Source: Mycobacterium ahvazicum (GTDB taxonomy: Bacteria > Actinomycetota > Actinomycetes > Mycobacteriales > Mycobacteriaceae). Taken from it: a stretch of DNA of 64,000 bases. Below the pieces are notes generated by a model. It was not told the origin of the DNA. It made no database searches and saw only the letters and a program-made list of their open reading frames with translations. Below, piece by piece: positions 26,543 through 34,381 of the stretch (position 1 is its first letter; each line of letters opens with the position of its first letter). Location of the stretch: NCBI RefSeq assembly GCF_900176255.2, contig NZ_FXEG02000004.1, positions 27,514 to 91,513 on the forward strand. The letters run 5' to 3'. Both the position numbers and the translations under genes were made by a program.

Positions 26543-29412
26543 CTGGTTGCCAGCAGCGGGATTGGCGCGGTGCTGTCGTCAGAATGCCGCCCGGGACGCG
26601 TCCTCGTGACGATTTTGAAGGTGTTCAGGGGCCACCAGAACCAGCGGCCGAGTGCCGCGGCGATCGATGGGGTCATGAACGCACGCACGATCAACGTATC
26701 GACGACGAGGCCGATGCCGATGGTCATGCCCAGTTGGCCGATGACACGCAGGTCGCTGACGATCATTGACATCATGGTAAACGCGAACACCATTCCAGCC
26801 GCGGTGACGACGCGTCCGGTTGCGCCCATACCTCGGATGATGCCGGTGTTGAGACCTGCGTGTATCTCCTCTTTGAGGCGAGAGACCACAAGCAAGTTGT
26901 AGTCCGAGCCCACTGCCAGCAGGATAACGATGGACAGCGGGATTACGATCCATTGCACTCCCAAGCCCAGGATGTCTTGCCACAGCAGCACGGACAGCCC
27001 GCATGCGGTGCCCAGCGACGCGGCCACGGTGCCGACGATCACCAGTGCTGCCACCAGACTGCGGGTGATCACCAACATGATCGCGAAGATCAGGATCATC
27101 GACGCGATGACAGCGATCATCAGGTCGGTCTTGACGCCGTCCTGCATATCGGCGTACATCGACGCGGTGCCGGCAAGCGAAACCTTCGCGTTGGCTAGTG
27201 GGGTGCTCTTGACGGCGTCCGCCACGACACCTTTGAGGTCGCGGACGTGTGCGATGCCTTCGGTAGAGGCGGGGTCGCCCTGGTGGGTGATGATGAAGCG
27301 GATCGCTTTGCCGTCGGGCGAGACGAACATCTTCAGGCCACGTTTGAAATCGGGGTTTTGAAACACATCCGGTGGCAGGTAGAAGAAGTCGTCGTTCTTG
27401 GCCTGGTCGAAGTACAGGCCAATCTCGGTCGCGCCCTTGGCCAATTCCTGTTGCTGGGCCTGGGTGCCGGCCATGGTGCTGTGGGTCGCGATCATGAAGT
27501 CGCGCATCTTTGTCATCGAGTCGATGGTCGACCTCAGAATTGGCAACATCTGTGGCATCAACTGATCCATGCGGTCCAGATCGGTTGTGAGCCCCTGGAT
27601 CTGGTCACTGAGCGCGTCGATGCCGTCGATGGTGTCGAAGATGGAGCGCAGTGACCAGCAGATCGGGATGTCGAAGCAGTGCTTCTCCCAATAGAAGTAG
27701 CTACGCAGTGGCCGGAAGAAATCCTCGAAGTCGGAGATGTTGTTGCGCAACTCCTTGGTGGTTTCCAGCATCTCGTGCGTGCGGCCGACCATGCTGTGTG
27801 TGGTCGCGGTCAGCTCGGAGGTGATGGTGTACATGCGCTCCATGCTGGCGACGGTCCTGCTCATCTCGTCGGCCTGCTCGAGCATTTGAGCCGAGTTGTC
27901 GTTGTTGAACTTGGCGGCTTGCAGGGTGCCGGCGTTTTGCGCACCGAGCATGAACGGGATGGAACTGTGATCGATCGGTGCACCCAATGGGCGGGTGATG
28001 GTCTGCACCCGGTCGATGCCCCGCATGTGTGCCACGTTCTTGGCGACCCGGTCGATGACAAGCATGTCCGCGGGGTCGCGCAGGTCGTGATCGGCCTGCA
28101 GCATCAACAATTCCGGGTTCATCCGAGCCTGGGAGAAGTGCCGGTCCGCGACGCCCATTGCGAGGTTGGCGGGCATGTCGGCGGGGGTGAACTTCTGGTC
28201 GTTGTATTGCGGTACGTAAGTCAGCAGGCTGACGAAGCCGATGACGGCGACCATGGTGGTCACAAAGATGATCGGGATCGGCCACCGGACGACCGCGGTG
28301 CCGACCCTGCGCCAACTCCGCGTCGAGAGTTCACGTTTGGCGTCGAGCAGACCAAATCTGGACCCCACCGTGAGAATCGCCGGTGCCAGCGTCAGCGCCG
28401 CGGCGATGACCACCAAGACCGACATCGCGCACGGCAAACCCATGGTATTGAAGTACGGCAGTCTGGTGAAGCTCAGGCACATGGTGGCACCCGCAATCGT
28501 CAAGCCGGAACCCAGAATAACGTGCGAGACACCGTGATAGGCCACGTAGAACGCGTCTTCGCGATCCAAGCCTTTCGATCTTTCCTCTTGATATCGGCCC
28601 AGCAGGAAGATCACATAGTCCGTTCCGGCGGCCAAGGCCAGCATGGTCACCATGCTCACCGCGTACGGGGTCAAACCGATGATGTGCAGGTAACCCGCTC
28701 CGGCTGTAACACCCTGTGCGGCAAAGAGTTCCAGCCCGATGATGACCATGGACACCAGCATCGTCACGACCGAGCGGTAGATGGCGAGCAGCATCACGAC
28801 GATGACGGCGACCGACACCAACTCCATCGTCGCCATGCTTTGGTGCCCCGCGACGCTGGTATCGGCGTTGAGCACACTGTTGCCCGCGACATGGGCCTCG
28901 ATACCCGGAGGCGCGGGCACCGAAGCGACGATCTGACGAACAGCAGCCACCGACTCATGGCTTTCACTAGTGCCCTGCGAGCCGTTGAGGAAGATCTGCA
29001 CGTAGGCGGACTTGCCGTCCACGCTCTGCGAGCCCGCCGCGGTCAGCGGATCACTCCAGAAATCCTGAACGTTCTGCACATGCTGGTGATCGGCAGTCAG
29101 CTTCGCGACGATCTCGTCGTAGAACTTATGCGCGGAATCGCCGAGCTTGTCTTTCCCCTCGAGCACGACCATCGCCGAAGAATCCGAATCGTACTGGTGA
29201 AAGACCTTGCCGATGTTCAGCATCGCCCGATAGGACGGCGCGTCGGTCGGGCTCATCGGCACCGACCGGCTCGCCGCGACGTCGTCGAGTGACGGGACCA
29301 GGATGCCCAGGCCGACCGCGACGAGCACCCAGAACACGATGATCGGCAGCGAGAAGACCCGGACCATCCGCCCCAAGAACGGACGATGGGGCTTCGAATG
29401 TTGGATGCTCAT
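26539..29412 (-). CDS. MmpL4/5-type RND lipid or siderophore exporter
   Basis: A 957-residue MmpL with two six-helix halves. The proton-relay Asp-Tyr pairs are present: GTDYVIFLLGRY near 262 and GSDYNLLVVSRL near 836. The second periplasmic loop carries a long helical hairpin (ERMYTITSELTATTHSM onward, about 530-700) characteristic of the MmpL4/MmpL5 subgroup, which exports siderophores and drugs such as bedaquiline. ATG 29412 overlaps mmpS by 4 nt, and its stop overlaps tetR by 4 nt, so all three are one operon. The cluster sits between the Rv1257c and Rv1256c homologues, where I recall no mmpL in M. tuberculosis, so it looks like a lineage-specific insertion. Substrate unproven. Confidence 0.92.
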   Translation of the reverse strand: MSIQHSKPHRPFLGRMVRVFSLPIIVFWVLVAVGLGILVPSLDDVAASRSVPMSPTDAPSYRAMLNIGKVFHQYDSDSSAMVVLEGKDKLGDSAHKFYDEIVAKLTADHQHVQNVQDFWSDPLTAAGSQSVDGKSAYVQIFLNGSQGTSESHESVAAVRQIVASVPAPPGIEAHVAGNSVLNADTSVAGHQSMATMELVSVAVIVVMLLAIYRSVVTMLVSMVIIGLELFAAQGVTAGAGYLHIIGLTPYAVSMVTMLALAAGTDYVIFLLGRYQEERSKGLDREDAFYVAYHGVSHVILGSGLTIAGATMCLSFTRLPYFNTMGLPCAMSVLVVIAAALTLAPAILTVGSRFGLLDAKRELSTRSWRRVGTAVVRWPIPIIFVTTMVAVIGFVSLLTYVPQYNDQKFTPADMPANLAMGVADRHFSQARMNPELLMLQADHDLRDPADMLVIDRVAKNVAHMRGIDRVQTITRPLGAPIDHSSIPFMLGAQNAGTLQAAKFNNDNSAQMLEQADEMSRTVASMERMYTITSELTATTHSMVGRTHEMLETTKELRNNISDFEDFFRPLRSYFYWEKHCFDIPICWSLRSIFDTIDGIDALSDQIQGLTTDLDRMDQLMPQMLPILRSTIDSMTKMRDFMIATHSTMAGTQAQQQELAKGATEIGLYFDQAKNDDFFYLPPDVFQNPDFKRGLKMFVSPDGKAIRFIITHQGDPASTEGIAHVRDLKGVVADAVKSTPLANAKVSLAGTASMYADMQDGVKTDLMIAVIASMILIFAIMLVITRSLVAALVIVGTVAASLGTACGLSVLLWQDILGLGVQWIVIPLSIVILLAVGSDYNLLVVSRLKEEIHAGLNTGIIRGMGATGRVVTAAGMVFAFTMMSMIVSDLRVIGQLGMTIGIGLVVDTLIVRAFMTPSIAAALGRWFWWPLNTFKIVTRTRPGRHSDDSTAPIPLLATR

Positions 29413-29843
29413 ACGGATTTCACCAAGCAGTAGATGAACGGTTTGACCAAGTCGGTGCTGGCCCGGTCGTCGCGCACGTCGCCGTCGACCGTGACCCGGC
29501 ATCGAAGGTCACTGACGTTTCGGTCACCCTGAGCCATGACGTTGGCCGACATCGAGGGCAGTGTCGTCACGATAGTGAACGACCAAGGCAGCGGCGTGTT
29601 TTCGATGAGGTGGGGTTGACCGTTCTCATCGAGGTAGTTGAGGTTCGCGGTGCCGCCGGACCCGCTGATTTCGTAGGTGATGTGCTTCGGGTTGAAGTTC
29701 GCGGTAATCCCTGACCCCTCAGCCGACTTCGGCGCTCGCGGTCCTGTAGACCCGTGAATGCGGACGATGGCGTAGGCGCCGAGCGCGACCACGACAACAA
29801 GAACCATGGGGATCCAGAAGCGCTTCATCAGCCGGTACAACAC
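29409..29843 (-). CDS. MmpS accessory protein of the adjacent MmpL
   Basis: A 144-residue MmpS family membrane protein. One N-terminal helix (about 10-29, FWIPMVLVVVVALGAYAIV) anchors a periplasmic beta-sandwich with the family signatures KHITYEISGSGGTANLNYLD, LPWSFTIVTTLPSMSANVMAQG and the two Cys in DLRCRVTVDG and FIYCLV. It assists MmpL assembly or substrate loading. GTG 29843 gives this length; an internal ATG at 29828 (MKRFW) is equally possible, and neither has a clear ribosome site. First gene of mmpS-mmpL-tetR. Confidence 0.9.
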   Translation of the reverse strand: MLYRLMKRFWIPMVLVVVVALGAYAIVRIHGSTGPRAPKSAEGSGITANFNPKHITYEISGSGGTANLNYLDENGQPHLIENTPLPWSFTIVTTLPSMSANVMAQGDRNVSDLRCRVTVDGDVRDDRASTDLVKPFIYCLVKSV

Positions 29844-30187
29844 TGCATGCCCCCCCGCCCCCTGCTTCGTTCATTCAAGGCATGGCAGTCGAGTAGCCAT
29901 GCCCCTCGCCATAACGGAACCCGAGTTCCATAACCGGACCGTCAGAAACTTACCCCACATACGGGCGGACACCCGCCCACGCGCGGTGAGCGGCGTCACC
30001 AAGGCTGGCCACGGCTGCCTGAAGCGCCGAGGCGGGAACGCCAAGTTCTACCACGACCGCACCGGCGAGACCTCGCCGAAAGGCCCGATAGCCTGCGCTG
30101 ATCCGCCGCGATCGGGGCGGTCAGCCAGCATCTGGCGTTGCTATGATTCAGATCACTAACTGAGGCAGTTTATGGCTGAACTCACAG
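29844..30187. promoter_or_regulatory. Intergenic region upstream of mmpS with three palindromes
   Basis: A 344-nt gap without a gene I can support. It holds GGCATGGC (29879-29886) with GCCATGCC (29896-29903), a perfect 8-bp inverted repeat; GGAAC (29916-29920) with GTTCC (29925-29929); and AACTG (30158-30162) with CAGTT (30166-30170). The first two lie 36-86 nt upstream of the mmpS start and are candidate TetR operators; the third precedes the small membrane gene at 30188. Function is inferred from symmetry and position only. Confidence 0.45.
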
Positions 30188-30412
30188 ATGGGGTGGTCAA
30201 TGATCCGAAGGCAGAACCGTGCGGCGATCGTCGGTCGGGCCCCAGCCGCGGGGCCGCTGATCACTGCTCACCGGCTGTGGATAGGCATGCTCTGGATGCT
30301 GTTCATAGCGGGGATCAGTGCGGTCTTTGTGACCGCCGCGCTCGGGCACGTGCTCGTGGCCATGATCATCGGTCTCATTACCGGCGCGTTCTTCGCCGGA
30401 ATGGCCAGCTAA
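30188..30412 (+). CDS. Small putative membrane protein
   Basis: A 74-residue frame with two hydrophobic stretches (LWIGMLWMLFIAGISAVFVTA and VLVAMIIGLITGAFFAGMA, about 30-72) joined by a short loop, preceded by a basic N-terminus. This double-helix layout is unlikely by chance, but no ribosome site or family is recognised and a start at ATG 30200 is possible. A small palindrome (30158-30170) lies upstream. Real gene is my preferred reading, not certain. Confidence 0.45.
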   Translation: MGWSMIRRQNRAAIVGRAPAAGPLITAHRLWIGMLWMLFIAGISAVFVTAALGHVLVAMIIGLITGAFFAGMAS

Positions 30413-30672
30413 CCGCTCTACCGTCGCGCGCTGCCGTAATCCGTTCGCGCGCAGAGCGCTTCGGTGGACCTCGGAACAGAACAGAACTCGCGTCCGCCCT
30501 AACTAGCTGTTGCGGGCGATGACGTTGTAGGCGCCGGTTTCTGGGAAGCGGTGCCAGAGGACCGCCGAAAATAGCGGACACAGGTCATGGATAACGCTGA
30601 TACCCGCGACCGCACCCAAGGCACACTCTCCTGCCGGCACCGAGCCGAGGAAAGGCTGCACGGCATTCTTGG

Positions 30673-30713
30673 TTGACAACCTGCGCCAATTGTCGTACGA
30701 ATGAGACATGTCT
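30673..30713 (+). promoter_or_regulatory. Candidate leaderless promoter and operator of cyp130
   Basis: A consensus -35 TTGACA (30673-30678) is 17 nt from a -10-like TACGAA (30696-30701), which would place the transcript start at or next to ATG 30708, so the mRNA may be leaderless. Palindromes overlap it: GGTTGACAACC (30671-30681) and AGACATGTCT (30704-30713), the latter covering the start codon. They could bind the TetR encoded downstream. The rest of 30413-30670 shows no gene. Confidence 0.5.
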
Positions 30714-31949
30714 GCGGTTGTGTCTCATAACGCACCGGTCCTGTTCGCGCTTGCCAACGCCGACACCTGGCCGAACCCCTGGCCGATGTACCGCGCGCTG
30801 CGCGACCACGACCCGGTGCACCATGTCGTTCCGCCGAAGCACCCCGACCAGGATTACTACGTGTTGTCCCGGCATGACGACGTGTGGGCTGCCGCCCGCG
30901 ACCACGAGACGTTCTCCTCGGCCCAAGGCCTGACCGTCAACTACGGTGACCTGGAAATGATTGGGCTGCAAGACAACCCGCCGTTCGTGATGCAGGACCC
31001 GCCGGTTCACACCGAGTTTCGCAAACTGGTGTCGCGCGGGTTCACACCTCGCCAGGTGGAGGCGGTGGAGCCCAAGGTCCGGCAATTCGTCGTCGAGCGC
31101 CTCGAGGGGTTGCGCGCCCACGGCGGCGGCGACATCGTCGCCGAGCTGTTCAAGCCGCTGCCGTCGATGGTGGTCGCGCATTACCTCGGTGTGCCCGAAG
31201 AGGATTGGGCGCAATTCGACGGCTGGACTCAGGCCATCGTCGCGGCCAACACCGCCGACGGCGGCGTTGCGGGGGCATTGGAAACCGTCGGCGACGCGGT
31301 CGGATCGATGATGGCCTACTTCACCGGGCTGATCGAGCGCCGCCGGACCGAGCCGGGCGACGACACCATCTCGCACCTGGTCGCTGCCGGCGTGGGAGCC
31401 GACGGCGACATCTCGGGCACGCTGTCGATTCTGGCGTTCACCTTCACGATGGTCACCGGCGGCAACGACACCGTGACCGGCATGCTCGGCGGTTCGATGC
31501 CGCTGCTGCACCAGCGGCCCGATCAGCGAAAGCTGTTGGTGGACAACCCCGAACTCATCACCGATGCCGTCGAGGAGCTGTTGCGGCTGACCTCGCCGGT
31601 GCAGGGGTTGGCACGCACCACCACGCGCGACGTGGCGATCGGCGACACCACCATCCCGGCCGGTCGACGGGTGCTGCTGCTGTACGGCTCGGCCAACCGC
31701 GACGAACGTCAATACGGGCCATCCGCCGGCGAGTTCGACGTCACCCGCTGCCCGCGCAATATCCTGACCTTCAGCCACGGCGCCCATCACTGCCTGGGCG
31801 CGGCGGCGGCACGAATGCAGTCGCGGGTCGCGCTGACCGAATTGCTGTCCCGCTGCCCGGATTTCGACGTCGACGAGGATTCGATCGAGTGGGCGGGCGG
31901 CAGCTACGTGCGGCGACCGGTGTCGGTGCCGATCACCGTGAAGTCCTGA
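30708..31949 (+). CDS. cyp130: Cytochrome P450 CYP130
   Basis: A soluble 413-residue P450 (Rv1256c orthologue). The I-helix reads FTMVTGGNDTVTG, with Gly where most P450s have Ala, a feature noted in the CYP130 crystal structure. EELLR near 290 is the ExxR motif, and FSHGAHHCLGAAAARM holds the haem-ligand Cys near 365. CYP130 binds azoles and has N-demethylase activity towards dextromethorphan analogues; the physiological substrate is unknown. The next gene overlaps its stop (TGATG), so both are expressed together. Confidence 0.93.
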   Translation: MSAVVSHNAPVLFALANADTWPNPWPMYRALRDHDPVHHVVPPKHPDQDYYVLSRHDDVWAAARDHETFSSAQGLTVNYGDLEMIGLQDNPPFVMQDPPVHTEFRKLVSRGFTPRQVEAVEPKVRQFVVERLEGLRAHGGGDIVAELFKPLPSMVVAHYLGVPEEDWAQFDGWTQAIVAANTADGGVAGALETVGDAVGSMMAYFTGLIERRRTEPGDDTISHLVAAGVGADGDISGTLSILAFTFTMVTGGNDTVTGMLGGSMPLLHQRPDQRKLLVDNPELITDAVEELLRLTSPVQGLARTTTRDVAIGDTTIPAGRRVLLLYGSANRDERQYGPSAGEFDVTRCPRNILTFSHGAHHCLGAAAARMQSRVALTELLSRCPDFDVDEDSIEWAGGSYVRRPVSVPITVKS

Positions 31950-32527
31950 TGCCGGGTAACGACTGGCTTGCCTCGAGCCGCAGCGAGGCGGCGGTGGACC
32001 GCATCCTCGACGCGGCCGGGCAGCTCTACACCCAGCGCGACTCGAACTCGATCGGCATGAACGAAATCGCCAGGGCCGCAGGCTGTTCCCGCGCGACGCT
32101 GTACCGGTACTTCGACAACCGCGACGCGCTGCGCACCGCGTACATTCACCGCGAGACGCACCGGCTGGGCCGCGACATCATGGAGCGGACCGGCGGCATC
32201 GAGGACCCCCGCGAAAAGCTGGTGGCGAGCATTCTCGTCACGCTGGGCATGGTTCGCGAAAGCCCGGCGCTGGCGTCGTGGTTCGCCACCACCCGTCCGC
32301 CGATCGGTGGCGAGCTGGCCGGACAGTCCGACGTGATCGCGGCCCTGGCGGCGGCGTTCCTGCATTCGCTGGGACGCGACGATCCCGCCGCCATCGAACG
32401 CCGAGCCCGTTGGACCGTGCGGGTGATCGTCTCGCTGCTGACCTATCCGGGACGCGACGCGCACGACGAGCGGGCGATGATCGAGGAATTCGTCGTCCCG
32501 ATCATCGCGCCGGTCGGCACCCGCTAG
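31949..32527 (+). CDS. TetR-family regulator paired with cyp130
   Basis: A 192-residue TetR protein (Rv1255c orthologue). Helix-turn-helix at about 17-63: ILDAAGQLYTQRDSNSIGMN, then EIARAAGCSRATLYRYFDN. Its ATG overlaps the cyp130 stop in TGATG, so translation is coupled. It likely represses the pair through the palindromes near 30671-30713. The C-terminal ligand domain gives no hint of the inducer. Confidence 0.9.
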   Translation: MPGNDWLASSRSEAAVDRILDAAGQLYTQRDSNSIGMNEIARAAGCSRATLYRYFDNRDALRTAYIHRETHRLGRDIMERTGGIEDPREKLVASILVTLGMVRESPALASWFATTRPPIGGELAGQSDVIAALAAAFLHSLGRDDPAAIERRARWTVRVIVSLLTYPGRDAHDERAMIEEFVVPIIAPVGTR

Positions 32528-32667
32528 CTGGCAGCCGTCCCCTCCTCGTGTCGCTTGGAATCACCGAGAATGGGTGGGCGAGCTCGCCGCCAATCCGGCC
32601 CTCCACGGCTGCACAAGATCTTCAACAGGCGCCCACGTGCAGAAAGTAGCAGAACGCCGCCTTTTAT

Positions 32668-32714
32668 AAAAGATGTCGAACGGCTACACTTTGAAAAGTT
32701 GTCGAACGACTACA
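32668..32714 (+). promoter_or_regulatory. Two 21-bp direct repeats upstream of hipBA, probable HipB operators
   Basis: Repeats 32668-32688 and 32694-32714 agree at 19 of 21 positions with a 26-bp period, so bound proteins would lie about 2.5 helical turns apart. Each contains an imperfect dyad around GTCGAACG (GTTGTCG facing CGACTAC in copy 2). A -10-like TACACT (32685-32690) sits across the repeats, and the second ends just before the ribosome site GAGAGG (32716-32721) of hipB. This is the layout of autoregulated hipBA operators. Confidence 0.75.
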
Positions 32715-32728
32715 AGAGAGGCGCCAAG

Positions 32729-33049
32729 ATGCAGATCAAGACGATGGGCGATATCGGTGTACTCGTTCGTTCCGTGCGAACTGCCCGTGGGATGACCCAA
32801 GCTGACCTTGCCGCACGACTGAAGACAGGCCGTGACTGGGTCGTTCGCCTCGAGAAGGGGCACCCGCGACTCGAAGCGCAACGGGTACTCGATGCACTGC
32901 GGGTCCTGGGGGTGAGCCTCGAGGCGACTGCACCGCAGGCTCACTCGAATGATCGCGCCAAACTTCAGCGAGGGGCTGGGCCCAAAGGGTCTGACTCCAC
33001 TCGGACAGCTGATCCATTCGCCGCGCTGTTCGGAATGAAGAGCCCCTGA
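32729..33049 (+). CDS. hipB: HipB-like antitoxin (Xre helix-turn-helix)
   Basis: A 106-residue DNA-binding antitoxin. The Xre-type helix-turn-helix spans about 8-65 (LVRSVRTARGMTQADLAARL, then GRDWVVRLEKGHPRLEAQRVLDALRVLG); the C-terminal tail is probably flexible. It would neutralise HipA and repress the operon at the 26-bp-spaced repeats upstream. ATG 32729 has GAGAGG 7 nt upstream; a longer frame reading through the operators is less likely. Its stop overlaps the hipA start (TGATG). Base composition is lower in GC than the neighbours, suggesting recent acquisition. Confidence 0.88.
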   Translation: MQIKTMGDIGVLVRSVRTARGMTQADLAARLKTGRDWVVRLEKGHPRLEAQRVLDALRVLGVSLEATAPQAHSNDRAKLQRGAGPKGSDSTRTADPFAALFGMKSP

Positions 33050-34368
33050 TGGCGAGCAGGGAGCTGCAGATCTACCTCGATGGAACAGCGGCTGGAACGC
33101 TGACTCAATCCAGTCAGGGCACTCTGGGGTTCTTCTACGATGACACGTACGTCGGCGGGGTCGAGCCGACCCCGCTGTCGCTATCGTTACCCGTGCAAGC
33201 GAATCGGCACCGCGACAAGGCAATTCGGATGTACCTTGAAGGCCTGCTCCCGGACAGTGAAGGTGTACGACAGCGTTGGGGCCGTCAGTACCACGTGTCC
33301 CCCAACAACCCCTTCGCCCTGCTTGCTCATGTCGGCCGGGACGCAGCGGGCGCAGTCCAGATACTGTCACCGGACGTCGATGCTACCGACGCGCAGGCTC
33401 GGAACGGCGATATTCAGTGGCTGAGTGAAGCCGATTTGGCGGACCTCGTCGAGGACGTCGCCACTCACCAAACCGATTGGGATCCCGGCAGGTTCGGGGG
33501 GCGGTGGAGCCTCCCGGGTGCGCAACCGAAGGTCGCGTTGTTCCGTGATCCCGCGTCCGGACAGTTCGGAATACCGCGCGACTCCACACCGACAACCGTC
33601 ATCCTCAAGCCCGCCATCGCCCGTTACGCCCAGCACCACATCAACGAGACGCTGTGCCTGCGCGCTGCTCGCGAGGCTGGTCTGCTCGCCGCTGAATCCG
33701 AGGTGATGCAGATCGGTGACACCCAGGTGTTGGCATCGACTCGTTACGACCGCCTTCCCGACGAGACGGGATGGCACCGAGTCCACCAAGAAGACATGTG
33801 TCAGTCGCTATCGGTACACCCCAACCTGAAATATCAATCGGATGGCGGGCCCGGGGTCGGCGATATCGCAGATTTGCTGAGCAGGCTGCCAATTGAGGAC
33901 CGAGACGTCAACGCGGAGCGCCTTTTCAAGGCCCTCGCATACAACGTCCTGATCGGTGGAACGGACGCCCACGCAAAGAATTATTCGCTCATCCTCATTG
34001 GCTCGCGCGCGCAAATATCACCGCTATACGATGTGGCTTCCGCTGCGCCGTACGACCAGCATGAACGCCTTCGGTCCTCGATGAAGATCGGCGATCACTG
34101 GAAAATGCTGGACGTCACTAGTTCCGATTGGCGCAAAGTTGGACGCCGGCTGGGGATACCAGGGGATGAAGGAGTGGCCTGGGTGGACGAACTCCGAGCA
34201 GCGCTCCCCGGCGCATTCGAACGCGCCGTACGGTCGCTGCCACCGACTGTCGAGGTTGCGGCGGCGCGGATGGCCGAGCGGATTCTCCAGCATGTCGAAG
34301 GAACATGGAAACCTAACGTGGATCGCCCAGACAGCTGGACAACCCGCGGGAGACGGCAACCTATCTAA
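33049..34368 (+). CDS. hipA: HipA-like Ser/Thr kinase toxin
   Basis: A 439-residue HipA toxin. The N-terminal subdomain (1-100, ending NPFALLAHVGRDAAGAVQIL) precedes the kinase core. Landmarks are SLPGAQPKVAL with Ser154 at the position of the E. coli autophosphorylation Ser150, Lys187 in VILKPAI, catalytic Asp306 in IGGTDAHAKNYSL with Asn311, and metal Asp328 in PLYDVAS. E. coli HipA phosphorylates GltX and induces persistence; the target here is unknown. All key residues are kept, so it should be active. Located between the Rv1255c and Rv1254 homologues, where M. tuberculosis has none that I recall. Confidence 0.92.
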   Translation: MASRELQIYLDGTAAGTLTQSSQGTLGFFYDDTYVGGVEPTPLSLSLPVQANRHRDKAIRMYLEGLLPDSEGVRQRWGRQYHVSPNNPFALLAHVGRDAAGAVQILSPDVDATDAQARNGDIQWLSEADLADLVEDVATHQTDWDPGRFGGRWSLPGAQPKVALFRDPASGQFGIPRDSTPTTVILKPAIARYAQHHINETLCLRAAREAGLLAAESEVMQIGDTQVLASTRYDRLPDETGWHRVHQEDMCQSLSVHPNLKYQSDGGPGVGDIADLLSRLPIEDRDVNAERLFKALAYNVLIGGTDAHAKNYSLILIGSRAQISPLYDVASAAPYDQHERLRSSMKIGDHWKMLDVTSSDWRKVGRRLGIPGDEGVAWVDELRAALPGAFERAVRSLPPTVEVAAARMAERILQHVEGTWKPNVDRPDSWTTRGRRQPI

Positions 34369-34381
34369 AGCGGGATGTCAC

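Noticed and set aside
26860..29292. Long open frames on the plus strand opposite mmpL
   Set aside because: They have low-complexity His/Asp/Arg-rich translations and no motifs; they are antisense shadows of the GC-rich mmpL gene.
29806..30159. A 117-residue frame upstream of the small membrane gene
   Set aside because: Arg/Gly-rich translation lacking a ribosome site; overlaps the mmpS start and the candidate operators.
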